Shown here: one piece after another, positions 45,034-53,292 of the stretch
Layout of the letters: each line of letters opens with the position of its first letter
How positions within the stretch are numbered: the first letter of the stretch is position 1
Assembly (NCBI RefSeq): GCF_000513275.1
Contig: NZ_CBVJ010000082.1
Location: 1 to 64,000 of the forward strand
DNA length: 64,000 bases
Origin: Paenibacillus gorillae
Lineage (GTDB): Bacteria > Bacillota > Bacilli > Paenibacillales > Paenibacillaceae
Direction of reading: 5' to 3'
The notes under the pieces: generated by a model
Database searches by the model: none
Told to the model about the DNA's origin: nothing
The model's input: the letters and a program-made list of their open reading frames with translations, nothing else
Made by a program: the position numbers and the translations under genes

Positions 45034-46413
45034 TCACTTGTCTGGAAATACTCTTCCATATCCCCTTCCCCGATCGCTATCGCTTCCATCCCTGCCTGCT
45101 CCGATCCCTCCACCCGTCTTCTCTACTCTAAGCCGCGATATCCGCAAATGATCCGTTTCTTCAATGACAAAGACGATGCCTTCCCCATAGTTAACCCTTT
45201 GCTCACGCTGGGGCGGATTCTCGATCTGCGAATATACCCAGCCGCCGATCGTATCATAATCGTCACTATTGATATCCAGTCCAAAGTAGCTGTTCACTTC
45301 CTCAATCAGCATAAGTCCGCTTATGGAATACGTGGAGTCGTCCCGCTTCTCGATCTCCGGCCGTTCCTCATCAAATTCGTCCTGAATTTCGCCGACGATC
45401 TCCTCCATAATGTCCTCCAGCGTCACTAGGCCAGAAGTTCCCCCGTATTCATCGATGAGAATAGCAAGCTGCGACTTCCGCTTTTGCATCATCTTCAACA
45501 GATTACTGATCTGCATCGATTCGGGAACCGTCATGACCGGCCTCATCATTTGACGAATGTCTGAGAGGGCATGGCCCGAATCCTTAAGCATATCTTTAAT
45601 ATGAACAAATCCGATAATATTGTCCTTCTCATGCTCGCATACCGGGTAGCGCGTACGCATATGCTCCAGCGCGATCGTCTTATTTTCCTCCAACGACAGC
45701 TTCATATAGAGGCAGATCATCTCTGTGCGGGGAATCATAATTTCCCTGGCCGTCGTTTCCGCAAACTCGAAAATATTGTCGACCAGCGTCAGCTCCGTAT
45801 TGTCGATCAGACCGCGTTTATGACTCTCTTTCATCAAAATCCGAATCTCTTCCTCTGTATGGGCGGATGCAAGCTCAGAGGCAGGCTCCAGTCCAAACCG
45901 TTGCAGCAGCCACCCGGCCAGCCCGTTCAGCACCCAAATAAACGGATACATCAGCTTGTAAAAATAAACGAGCGGCAGCGCAGTCAGGAGCGTCACCTTC
46001 TCTGCCTTGCGGATCGCAACCGTCTTGGGCGCCAGCTCGCCCAGCACAATATGCAAAATCGTAATGAAGAGAAACGCTATCGCAAAGGAAACGCCATGAA
46101 CGAGCACGGCATTGCGGAAACCGAGCGCATGAAACCAAGGCTCGATCAAGTCCTTGATCGCTGGCTCGCCAATCCAGCCAAGCCCCAGCGAGGCAAGCGT
46201 AATGCCGAGCTGGCAAGCAGACAAATAAGCGTCCAGGTTTGCTGTCAAATGTGCGGCAAGCTTTGCCCGCGAATGGCCTTCAGAAGCGAGCGTATCGATC
46301 CGGCTGCCCCGCACCTTCACCATCGCAAACTCCGCCGCTACAAAAAAACCATTCATAAATACCAACACCACGATAAGCGCCAGCTGCCAGATGATCGGTA
46401 AAGGATCGCCCAA
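45034..46413 (-). CDS. hemolysin-family/CNNM-type membrane protein with CBS domains
   Basis: A 459-residue protein of the TlyC/CorC/CNNM (UPF0053) family. The N-terminal DUF21 domain (about 1-190) has four hydrophobic segments and the conserved SLGLGWIGEPAI near 70. A CBS pair (about 215-335) with IPRTEMICLYMKLSLEE is next, then a CorC_HlyC domain (about 350-430, GGWVYSQIENPPQ). B. subtilis relatives (YhdP/MpfA, YqhB) export magnesium or protect against its excess; the same role is possible here. The start is TTG 46413 with AAGGAG 12 nt and AAGG 5 nt upstream. The C-terminus is a Gly/Arg/Asp-rich tail. Confidence 0.87.
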   Translation of the reverse strand: MGDPLPIIWQLALIVVLVFMNGFFVAAEFAMVKVRGSRIDTLASEGHSRAKLAAHLTANLDAYLSACQLGITLASLGLGWIGEPAIKDLIEPWFHALGFRNAVLVHGVSFAIAFLFITILHIVLGELAPKTVAIRKAEKVTLLTALPLVYFYKLMYPFIWVLNGLAGWLLQRFGLEPASELASAHTEEEIRILMKESHKRGLIDNTELTLVDNIFEFAETTAREIMIPRTEMICLYMKLSLEENKTIALEHMRTRYPVCEHEKDNIIGFVHIKDMLKDSGHALSDIRQMMRPVMTVPESMQISNLLKMMQKRKSQLAILIDEYGGTSGLVTLEDIMEEIVGEIQDEFDEERPEIEKRDDSTYSISGLMLIEEVNSYFGLDINSDDYDTIGGWVYSQIENPPQREQRVNYGEGIVFVIEETDHLRISRLRVEKTGGGIGAGRDGSDSDRGRGYGRVFPDK

Positions 46414-46657
46414 CGATTCCTTACACTCCTTTTACAAGCCGTATTTGGCGGTATAATTGCCGCAGTAATTCAGTGTATTCAGCCCGCCTGGCGCAATATG
46501 CGGCAAATGTTTGCAAATCCCTTCGTTTTTTGCAATTCCTTGAACAATGTTCATAAAGCCGCAATTAATTGCCCCTTTTTTGCCGTTCGCGGCCTCCTTC
46601 TTTCTGTTATAATGCTATCAAATTCGATTATGACTAGCCTTTTGGGAGGAAATTCAC

Positions 46658-47272
46658 ATGCGTTTAAAAATGATGGCAAGCAACATAGTTGTACTTCTGG
46701 CAGCTTTACTTATCCTGTTCCCCTCCGCCGCTTTGGCGCACTCCAAGCTGGACAGCGCCGTTCCGGCGGACGGAGAGACCGTCAAAGTTTCACCAAACGA
46801 AATTACAATGACTTTCAATACAAAAATTGAAAAGCTCAGCAAATTTAAATTGCTCAACGAAGCCGCTGAAGAAGTGAAGACAGGCAAGTCCGTTGTAGAC
46901 GGAAATACGATGAGCGGCGATTTGCCTGAAAAGCTTGTTAACGGCAGCTATACGGTCAAATGGACAATCATGGGCGCTGACGGCCATACCATATCTGGCG
47001 ATTACTCCTTTACTGTCGATACGCCAGCGGAAGAAGCTCCTGCTACTGCAACACCGGAGGCGACGCCTGTGCCAACAACCGACCCTGCTGAGGCACCAGC
47101 CGTAACGCCAACAGAGGCGCCAGCGGTTCCCGATCAAGCATCCAATAACGGAAATACCTCCACTACGCAAAACAGTGATATGGCGCTTGGACCGATTCTC
47201 GTTGTTGCCGTCGTCATTACAGTTATCGCTTTGGTAGCAGCAATTCTCATCTCGCGGAGGCGCAAAGGATGA
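46658..47272 (+). CDS. CopC-domain copper-binding protein, membrane-anchored
   Basis: A 204-residue exported protein: signal peptide ending ALA (about residues 1-27), a CopC beta-sandwich starting with the copper-ligand histidine in HSKLDSAVPADGE, and the second ligand pair in MGADGHTISGDYSF near 108. A Thr/Pro/Ala linker (about 125-170) and a C-terminal membrane helix then RRRKG follow. Known: CopC binds Cu(II) outside the membrane and hands it to CopD. ATG 46658 has GGGAGG 8 nt upstream. It overlaps copD by 4 nt (ATGA). A plausible -10 box TATAAT lies at 46608-46613. Confidence 0.9.
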   Translation: MRLKMMASNIVVLLAALLILFPSAALAHSKLDSAVPADGETVKVSPNEITMTFNTKIEKLSKFKLLNEAAEEVKTGKSVVDGNTMSGDLPEKLVNGSYTVKWTIMGADGHTISGDYSFTVDTPAEEAPATATPEATPVPTTDPAEAPAVTPTEAPAVPDQASNNGNTSTTQNSDMALGPILVVAVVITVIALVAAILISRRRKG

Positions 47273-48357
47273 CCTATGTCAGCGAGGCGCTTCTTTATCT
47301 TTGCTTTGCTATACTAATGGGCACGTTCATCATTCGTCTCGTTCTAGAGAGCCGGCGTCCTGATATCACCGTGCCTAACGGGTTGCTTCTGGCCTGCGTC
47401 ATTGCAATTCCGCTGCTTTCCTTTGTACCGATTCATCAATCGGCATTACTGTTTGCCAAAGAGTTTGAAACGCCTTACGGCACGATGATCAAGAGCATTC
47501 TGATTGATATTAAAGCCGGAAAAGCATGGATTTGGACACTGGTTGCCTCGCTTGGCCTAACCGTGCTGCTGGCGCTCCCGTCATTCCGCAATGACAAGCA
47601 TATGCCCAAGGTCGGATTGTTCATCACGCTGCTGCTTTCCATTTGGCTGGGGTATGCCAGTCATGCATCAACGCTATATGGCACAAAAGGTCTGATCGTC
47701 CACTCCGCTCATTTTATAGCTGTTGCGGTCTGGATCGGCATCTTGCTGATAGCAGGATGGTTCTCGCGGAATGAGCACCATTGGGAATCATTTCTCGGCT
47801 GGTTCTCGCCGGTCGCTATTGGCTGCTTCTTAATCGCAGTCATTGCCGGCATTATGCTCATGGGGTTCACCACACCACAATATGTCTCTTCTTGGATGCT
47901 GCCCTACGGCCAGTTATTGCTCATCAAGCATTTACTGCTGCTTCCGCTTGTATTATTTGCGTTCACGAACGGGTTCGGTTACCGCTCTATGATTAAGAAG
48001 AGCAGCGGCTTTAATCCGCGGCCATGGCTGAAAGCGGAAAGCGCAGCGGCGCTGCTCGTATTTATTGTGACAGGCATTCTCGGTCAGCAAACGCCGCCGC
48101 ATAATGTAAAAGATACGCTGCAATCAGTGTCGCCTTCGCCCTTATTTACTTCGATCTACCGGGACAGCTACACCCCGGATCTGGTTCTTGGGCTGCATCC
48201 AAATCTTGCGAGCCTATTAATGCTCGCTGCCGCATTCATTATGATTGCCGGGTTTTTCCTTATGTACCGCAGCAACCGACTCTTAGCGGCATCCGCTATG
48301 GGATTGCTCGCTTCGGTATTTGGTTATTTCGCTCTCATGTTTGGCTTATCTGCCTAA
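47269..48357 (+). CDS. CopD-domain copper import membrane protein
   Basis: A 362-residue polytopic protein of the CopD/YcnJ family with about eight helices. It has the conserved segment SHASTLYGTKGLIVHSAHFIAVAVW near 128-152, of which the histidines are candidate copper ligands, and QLLLIKHLLLLPLVLFAF near 225. In B. subtilis YcnJ the CopC and CopD parts are fused in one chain; here they are two overlapping genes. Copper uptake is inferred from the family. Confidence 0.88.
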   Translation: MTYVSEALLYLCFAILMGTFIIRLVLESRRPDITVPNGLLLACVIAIPLLSFVPIHQSALLFAKEFETPYGTMIKSILIDIKAGKAWIWTLVASLGLTVLLALPSFRNDKHMPKVGLFITLLLSIWLGYASHASTLYGTKGLIVHSAHFIAVAVWIGILLIAGWFSRNEHHWESFLGWFSPVAIGCFLIAVIAGIMLMGFTTPQYVSSWMLPYGQLLLIKHLLLLPLVLFAFTNGFGYRSMIKKSSGFNPRPWLKAESAAALLVFIVTGILGQQTPPHNVKDTLQSVSPSPLFTSIYRDSYTPDLVLGLHPNLASLLMLAAAFIMIAGFFLMYRSNRLLAASAMGLLASVFGYFALMFGLSA

Positions 48358-48383
48358 CAGCCAGTAAACGGCTTGAGGCAAAC

Positions 48384-48431
48384 AAAAAGGCTGTGGAACA
48401 AGCAGATGAATCTGCTTTCCACAGCCTTTTT
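48384..48431. terminator. bidirectional terminator between copD and the siderophore-binding gene
   Basis: A stem of about 20 bp: AAAAAGGCTGTGGAA (48384-48398) with TTCCACAGCCTTTTT (48417-48431), continued inside by AGCAGA/TCTGCT. The A5/T5 flanks serve both convergent genes. Confidence 0.93.
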
Positions 48432-48448
48432 CTATTAGAGAGCTATAA

Positions 48449-49450
48449 TTAGTTTTTCAATTTAATGTCGTAGATTTCAGCCAGCTCAGTGAGCATCAGG
48501 TTCGCTGCTTTAATGCCGCCAGCCGTGTTCCAGATAGCATCGTTAACACGGTAAGCGCGTTTTTCTTTGACAGCGCTAAGACCTGTCCAGAGCGGGTCAT
48601 TCGTCCATTCCTTCTCTTGCTCATTGCCTTTGCCGTCGCCTGTCTCATAAGTGAAGTAGATAATGCGGTGAGCATCGACTTCCGGAAGGCGCTCTTTCGT
48701 AATTTCATCGGCAAACGTTTCTTTCGTGTTCAGCGTCATTTCGTTGCGGGCAAGACCAATTTGGCTTGCAATAATACCAGAGAACGTATCCAGTTGATAC
48801 ACGCGGGTTTTGCCGCCCATGAAGCGTACGAACGAGATTGTTTCTTTCAGCTTGTCGCCGGCTTGCGCTTTGAAATCGTCGATACGGGCATCGAAGTCAG
48901 CCAGCAGCTTGTCGCCTTCCGCTGTTTTGTTAAGCGCTTCTGCATACAGCTTGAAGTTGTTTTTCCATTCGCCGCGAAGCGTCTCGGATTCTACCGTTGG
49001 AGCGATCGCTTTCAACTGGTCGTAGATTTTCTCATGGCGCATTTTGTTCGCGATAATCAGATCCGGCTGGAGACCGGCAATCAGCTCAACGTTCGGCTGG
49101 CCTTCTTTACCCAGCACTTCCACGCCTTCCATCTCGGAAGCAATATGATCATACCATGGATTGCCTGTAAAAGATTGAACTGCACCTACTGGCTTGATGC
49201 CAAGCGCCAGAACAGCTTCCGTACCTTCATTCGTCAGAACGACGACACGCTTTGGTGTACCTTTAATTTCAGTCTCGCCCATCGCATGCTTGATAACGCG
49301 AGTCTCGCCAGAAGCCTGCTCCGAATTTCCTGCTGCTTCATTCTTATTAGTAGAGTTGTTTGCTTTTGCCCCACAACCCGTTGCAATTATTGCCAATACC
49401 AGTGCGCAAATCACTAATCCAACCGACTTCTTGCCCAACCAATTATTCAT
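48449..49450 (-). CDS. iron-siderophore ABC transporter binding lipoprotein
   Basis: A 333-residue class III (FecB/FhuD-type) solute-binding protein. The lipobox ATGC near residue 24 follows a hydrophobic signal, then a Thr/Asn/Glu linker. The PeriBP domain opens with KRVVVLTNEGTEAVLALGIKPVG near 80, and a central helix links its two lobes. ATG 49450 has GGGGGAG 9 nt upstream; an earlier start at 49486 is less likely. It is divergent from the two permeases and ATPase, with a Fur box between them. It resembles YfiY, but the siderophore is unknown. Confidence 0.88.
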   Translation of the reverse strand: MNNWLGKKSVGLVICALVLAIIATGCGAKANNSTNKNEAAGNSEQASGETRVIKHAMGETEIKGTPKRVVVLTNEGTEAVLALGIKPVGAVQSFTGNPWYDHIASEMEGVEVLGKEGQPNVELIAGLQPDLIIANKMRHEKIYDQLKAIAPTVESETLRGEWKNNFKLYAEALNKTAEGDKLLADFDARIDDFKAQAGDKLKETISFVRFMGGKTRVYQLDTFSGIIASQIGLARNEMTLNTKETFADEITKERLPEVDAHRIIYFTYETGDGKGNEQEKEWTNDPLWTGLSAVKEKRAYRVNDAIWNTAGGIKAANLMLTELAEIYDIKLKN

Positions 49451-49530
49451 TATGTTTTTGCTCCCCCTGCTGATTATTATTCTCAATGAAACACTATATA
49501 GAGGGACGAGCTAGAAGTCAATGAATTTTT

Positions 49531-49545
49531 TGAGAACGATTATCA
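49531..49545. promoter_or_regulatory. Fur box in the siderophore transporter divergent region
   Basis: TGAGAACGATTATCA matches the Bacillus Fur 7-1-7 consensus TGATAAT-N-ATTATCA at 12 of 14 positions, the right half perfectly. It lies 6 bp upstream of the plus-strand -35 box and 81 bp upstream of the binding-protein start. It can therefore control both directions. Confidence 0.78.
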
Positions 49546-49551
49546 TACTCG

Positions 49552-49580
49552 TTGACAGGGGGAGGCCATTCCTCTACACT
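49552..49580 (+). promoter_or_regulatory. sigma-A promoter of the siderophore permease operon
   Basis: TTGACA (49552-49557) and TACACT (49575-49580) are 17 bp apart and directly follow the Fur box. The first permease starts 24 bp downstream. Confidence 0.7.
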
Positions 49581-49603
49581 GCTTTATAGAAGGTTTATAG
49601 CAA

Positions 49604-50614
49604 ATGGAAAGGTCGGCTACATCTACTATGCGATTATTTGGACTACTACTTTCGATTCTACTGTTAGGTGCAGCGATCGTTTGCAGCATTGCTTTTGGCA
49701 CAACGGATATTCCACTCTCTCAGGTTATGGACTCATTCCTCCATTATGATGCCTCCTTGCAGCAGCACCTTGTTATCCAGACCACAAGACTTCCACGGGC
49801 CCTTATTGCCGGTGCGGTTGGCGCTTGTCTTGCGGTGGCAGGAGCGGTCATGCAAGTTATAACCCGCAATCCTATTGCTTCCCCAAGTTTGTTCGGCGTC
49901 AATGCAGGCGCTTCTTTTATGGTAGTTATCGCTTCCGGATGGCTCGGCTTGTCCGGCATGCAGCCGCTGGCTTTATTCGCACTGCTCGGCGCGGCTATCA
50001 GCGGCGCAATTGTTTTTGTGCTGGGAAGCATCGGACGCGATGGTATGACCCCGGTTAAAATCACGCTGGCAGGCGCATCGATCTCAGCATTTTTCGCATC
50101 GCTGACGCAAGGCTTCATGCTGTCTAGCGGCAAAATGTTCGATCAGGTGCTCGTCTGGCTCGTCGGCTCGGTTGCAGGCCGCAATATGGCGATGCTGCAA
50201 GGCGTGCTTCCTTATATGGCTGTCGGCCTTATTATCGCACTAGCGCTTTCCCGGCAGCTTAACTTGCTTGGCATGGGCGACGATATTGCCAAAACGCTCG
50301 GCCAACGGACCGCTATGGTCAAAGGACTGGCTTCAGTCGCTGTTATCCTGCTGGCGGGCGCTTCAGTCGCAGTAGCCGGTCCAATCGCTTTTATCGGTAT
50401 CATCATTCCGCATATTGTACGTTTTCTAATCGGCAGTGATTATCGTTGGGTCATTCCCTACAGCGCCGTTCTTGGAGCTGTGTTGCTCGTCGCCTCCGAT
50501 ATCGGCTCCCGCTACATAGCAATGCCTAAAGAGGTTCCGGTTGGCGTCATGACAGCTGTCCTAGGCGTGCCATTCTTCGTCTATATCGCCCGGAAAGGAC
50601 GGAAAGCATCATGA
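49604..50614 (+). CDS. iron-siderophore ABC transporter permease (FecCD family, first)
   Basis: A 336-residue BtuC/FecCD permease with about nine to ten helices. Family signatures are RLPRALIAGAVGACLAVAGAVMQ (in part, near 55-75), NPIASPSLFGVNAGASF near 85, and GPIAFIGIIIPHIVRFLIG near 265, the coupling-helix region. ATG 49604 has AGAAGG 10 nt upstream. It overlaps the next permease by 4 nt. Confidence 0.9.
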   Translation: MERSATSTMRLFGLLLSILLLGAAIVCSIAFGTTDIPLSQVMDSFLHYDASLQQHLVIQTTRLPRALIAGAVGACLAVAGAVMQVITRNPIASPSLFGVNAGASFMVVIASGWLGLSGMQPLALFALLGAAISGAIVFVLGSIGRDGMTPVKITLAGASISAFFASLTQGFMLSSGKMFDQVLVWLVGSVAGRNMAMLQGVLPYMAVGLIIALALSRQLNLLGMGDDIAKTLGQRTAMVKGLASVAVILLAGASVAVAGPIAFIGIIIPHIVRFLIGSDYRWVIPYSAVLGAVLLVASDIGSRYIAMPKEVPVGVMTAVLGVPFFVYIARKGRKAS

Positions 50615-51654
50615 GCAAATATAGTACGATCCGTACGAACAAACCGAAGCTGAGTCTGCTGCTTGAGCGAAAAACAGTCTTAATAACGCTTGTATTGCTA
50701 GTGCTATGCGCTGCAGCCGCTGTCCTGAGCACTGGTATCGGCAGCAAATTCATCGCTCCGCTCGACGTTGTCAAATCGATCTTCGGGTATGGAAATCCGA
50801 TGCATGATGTCATTGTGCTCAAGCTCCGGCTGCCTCGGATCATCATTGCTTTATTAGTAGGAGCTGCGCTCGCATCAGCCGGCGCTGTGCTTCAAGGACT
50901 GATCCGCAACCCGCTCGCCTCGCCTGATGTCGCGGGCATTACGGAAGGCGCTTCACTTGGCACTGTGCTGTTTATGTTTTTTTTCAACGAAAAGCTTTCC
51001 ATTCAATGGATGCCTCTGGCCGCTATTATCGGCGCGTTTGCCGTAACCTTCCTGCTCTATGTGCTTTCGTGGAAGGACGGCGCTTCGCCGCTGCGCATGG
51101 TGCTGATCGGAACCGGTCTGTCGGCCGCATTTAAATCGATCTCCTACATGCTGCTGATCTCCGGCCCCTTCTTCATGGCAGACCGGGCTTTAACGTTTAT
51201 GACCGGCAGCATTTACGGCGCTTCTTGGGAAAAGGACGTCTTTACACTGCTTCCTTGGCTCATCGTGCTGTTGCCGCTGACATGGCTCATGTCCCGGCAC
51301 GTCAATATTCAGTCGCTGGGCGATGAAGTCGCCGGAAGCGCTGGAGCCAGCGTACAGCGGCATCGGCTGCTGCTGCTGATCCTCAGCGTATCGCTTGCCG
51401 GTGCGGCCGTTGCCATTGGCGGTGCTATCGCCTTTGTCGGACTTATAGCTCCGCATATCGCCCGCAAGCTGGTTGGCTCCTCCTTCGGAGGACTGCTGCC
51501 GGTTAGCGCGATGATCGGCGCCTTACTCGTATTACTATCAGACTTGGCAGCGCGGACGCTGTTTACCCCGCTTGATATTCCGGCAGGTGTATTCACCGCA
51601 ATTATCGGCGCGCCGTTCTTCTTATATCTGTTATACCGTCATCGTAACCAATGA
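50611..51654 (+). CDS. iron-siderophore ABC transporter permease (FecCD family, second)
   Basis: A 347-residue FecCD permease partner. RLPRIIIALLVGAALASAGA near 70, NPLASPDVAGITEGASLG near 95 and GAIAFVGLIAPHIARKLVGSS near 268 (in part) are typical. The basic N-terminus faces the cytoplasm. The ATGA overlap with the first permease suggests stoichiometric synthesis, as in yfiZ-yfhA of B. subtilis. Confidence 0.9.
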   Translation: MSKYSTIRTNKPKLSLLLERKTVLITLVLLVLCAAAAVLSTGIGSKFIAPLDVVKSIFGYGNPMHDVIVLKLRLPRIIIALLVGAALASAGAVLQGLIRNPLASPDVAGITEGASLGTVLFMFFFNEKLSIQWMPLAAIIGAFAVTFLLYVLSWKDGASPLRMVLIGTGLSAAFKSISYMLLISGPFFMADRALTFMTGSIYGASWEKDVFTLLPWLIVLLPLTWLMSRHVNIQSLGDEVAGSAGASVQRHRLLLLILSVSLAGAAVAIGGAIAFVGLIAPHIARKLVGSSFGGLLPVSAMIGALLVLLSDLAARTLFTPLDIPAGVFTAIIGAPFFLYLLYRHRNQ

Positions 51655-51682
51655 GAATGAGACTAGCAGGAGGTAAAGTGCA

Positions 51683-52480
51683 ATGAGCTTGCTTGAAGCG
51701 AAAGAAATGGCGCTTTCCTACGGGGGAAACCACATTTTTGAAAACTTGAATCTTACGATACCCGAAGGCAAGGTAACGGTGCTGATCGGCAGCAACGGCT
51801 GCGGCAAATCAACGCTGCTCCGCTCGCTGGCCCGGCTTCTCAAGCCGACCCAAGGCTCCATTACATTGGACGGACAGGACTTGCTGGCAATGGCGCCCAA
51901 AGCTGCAGCGAAACAGCTCTCGCTTCTTCCTCAAGGCCCCGTGGCGCCAGAGGGACTTACTGTGCTTCAGCTTGTCAAGCAAGGCCGCTATCCTTACCAA
52001 AGCTGGCTGCAGCAATGGTCCAAGGAAGACGAGCGCAGCGTGCGCGAGGCGCTTCAAGCGACGGACATGGCCAGCATGGCTGAACGCTCGGTCGATTCGC
52101 TCTCCGGCGGTCAGCGCCAGCGGGCGTGGATCGCGATGACACTGGCGCAGCAGACGGGCATTATTTTGCTGGATGAGCCTACCACTTATCTGGATATGAC
52201 GCATCAGATTGAAGTGCTTGATCTGCTGCAGGAAATGAACGAGCGCGACAACCGCACTATCGTCATGGTGCTTCACGATATTAATCTGGCTTGCCGCTAT
52301 GCCGACCATATCGTAGCGGTCAAAGACGGCGCAATTGCCGCTCAGGGAGCCCCGGGGGACATTGTCGATGCAGCGATGATCGAATCGGTCTTCCGGCTCA
52401 AATGCGAGGTTATTCCCGATCCGCTGTACGATACGCCGATGATTGTGCCGCATGGCCGGAAGAAATTAGTGAGGCAATAA
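51683..52480 (+). CDS. iron-siderophore ABC transporter ATPase (FecE/YusV-like)
   Basis: A 265-residue ATPase. Walker A GSNGCGKST lies near residue 37, Q-loop SLLPQGP near 82, signature LSGGQRQRAWIAM near 138, Walker B GIILLDEPTTYLDM near 158, and H-loop MVLHDINLACRYADH near 192. ATG 51683 has AGGAGG 8 nt upstream. It completes the importer with its own ATPase; in B. subtilis the YfiYZ-YfhA system borrows YusV, encoded elsewhere. It ends 4 bp before a terminator. Confidence 0.93.
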   Translation: MSLLEAKEMALSYGGNHIFENLNLTIPEGKVTVLIGSNGCGKSTLLRSLARLLKPTQGSITLDGQDLLAMAPKAAAKQLSLLPQGPVAPEGLTVLQLVKQGRYPYQSWLQQWSKEDERSVREALQATDMASMAERSVDSLSGGQRQRAWIAMTLAQQTGIILLDEPTTYLDMTHQIEVLDLLQEMNERDNRTIVMVLHDINLACRYADHIVAVKDGAIAAQGAPGDIVDAAMIESVFRLKCEVIPDPLYDTPMIVPHGRKKLVRQ

Positions 52481-52483
52481 ATA

Positions 52484-52512
52484 AAAAGGGCAGACTCTAG
52501 GGTCTGTCCTTT
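52484..52512 (+). terminator. terminator of the siderophore transporter operon
   Basis: AAAGGGCAGAC pairs with GTCTGTCCTTT (one G-T pair) around TCTAGG. The T-run is short. The right arm GGGTCTGTCCTT recurs in the terminator at 53224-53257. Confidence 0.75.
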
Positions 52513-52537
52513 GATGTGTTTAACACTATGCACAGGT

Positions 52538-52650
52538 TCGCTGCGCGTATTGGTTCTTGCTGCCGTTCTTGATTCCACTGCCCCATCGTTTTCACGATGA
52601 GTAATGGATCGAATCATCGAAAAGTCAGTAAGAACTCAATACGCTCCGCT
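52538..52650 (+). repeat. dispersed palindromic element A, copy A7
   Basis: Runs TCGCTGCGCGTATTGGTTCT ... CTCAATACGCTCCGCT. Here the left arm reads GTATTG-GTTCTT and the right arm AAGAAC-T-CAATAC. Both arms differ from A1 (GTTTCG-GTTCA and TGAAC-T-CGAAAC), yet they still pair, which is compensatory change. Element B3 starts 100 bp downstream. Confidence 0.87.
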
Positions 52651-52749
52651 TCCCCTAAAACCTATTTATTAAACACTACTTCATAGCCCCGGTCCGCTCT
52701 CCCTACTCGCACCGCACAGTCAAAAACATGCAGCTCACAGCTTTTTTCT

Positions 52750-52940
52750 AATCAAAATGTAAAAATACAGGTTGTAAGCTGCTTTTTCAGCGATTTATAG
52801 CCTCAAAATGCAAATATGCAGTTTGATTGGCTGAAAAAGCCCCTATAGAGTCAAATCTCAGGATTTCAGATGCACTTTTGCATTTTGAATGCCTTTTTGG
52901 AGCTTTTAAGGCGTATCAGCCTGCACTTTTGCATTTTGTT
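52750..52940 (+). repeat. dispersed element B, copy B3
   Basis: Forward motifs at about 52751-52774 and 52802-52824, inverted motifs at 52868-52888 and 52919-52940. The space after the first motif (CTTTTTCAGCGATTTATAG) matches B1. The rest of the 52513-53223 interval has no supported gene; weak frames at 52906-53145 are discussed under rejected items. Confidence 0.85.
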
Positions 52941-53223
52941 TCTCATTTGCCAAGTAGAAACTAGCGTCGGTAGGGTGATACCTCATCTGATAGGCATTCT
53001 GATAGGCACTATAGGGAGGGAGTCTATCCACATTTATAATATGCTTGTCTAACATTTGGCTTAGGTCCTCCCTTCTCAGTGCATTTATGCTTAGCAGATC
53101 AGTCAGAGCGTCGTCTATACATGCCAAATCAGTCCGAGTATTCATCCATTAAGATTAAGCTGCTTGGTAAGAAAGTTACTGGAATCCATTAGCCAGAGTT
53201 TAGTCCATATTGGTTATTCCAAT

Positions 53224-53257
53224 AAAGAAGGACAGACCCGCGGGTCTGTCCTTCTTT
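53224..53257. terminator. perfect-palindrome bidirectional terminator
   Basis: A 17-bp arm (53224-53240) ending CAGACCCG and its exact reverse complement (53241-53257) with no loop bases. A3/T3 flanks give a stop for the giant surface-enzyme gene on the minus strand. Confidence 0.85.
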
Positions 53258-53292
53258 CTATTACATTAACTTACCAAGTTACAATACGCGCG

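Noticed and set aside
52906..53145. Minus-strand frame of 79 codons, or 49 codons from ATG 53055 with GGGAGGA upstream
   Set aside because: Its last 12 or so codons come from element B3, no homologue is recognised, and it has no promoter. The Shine-Dalgarno match alone is too weak, though it remains possible.
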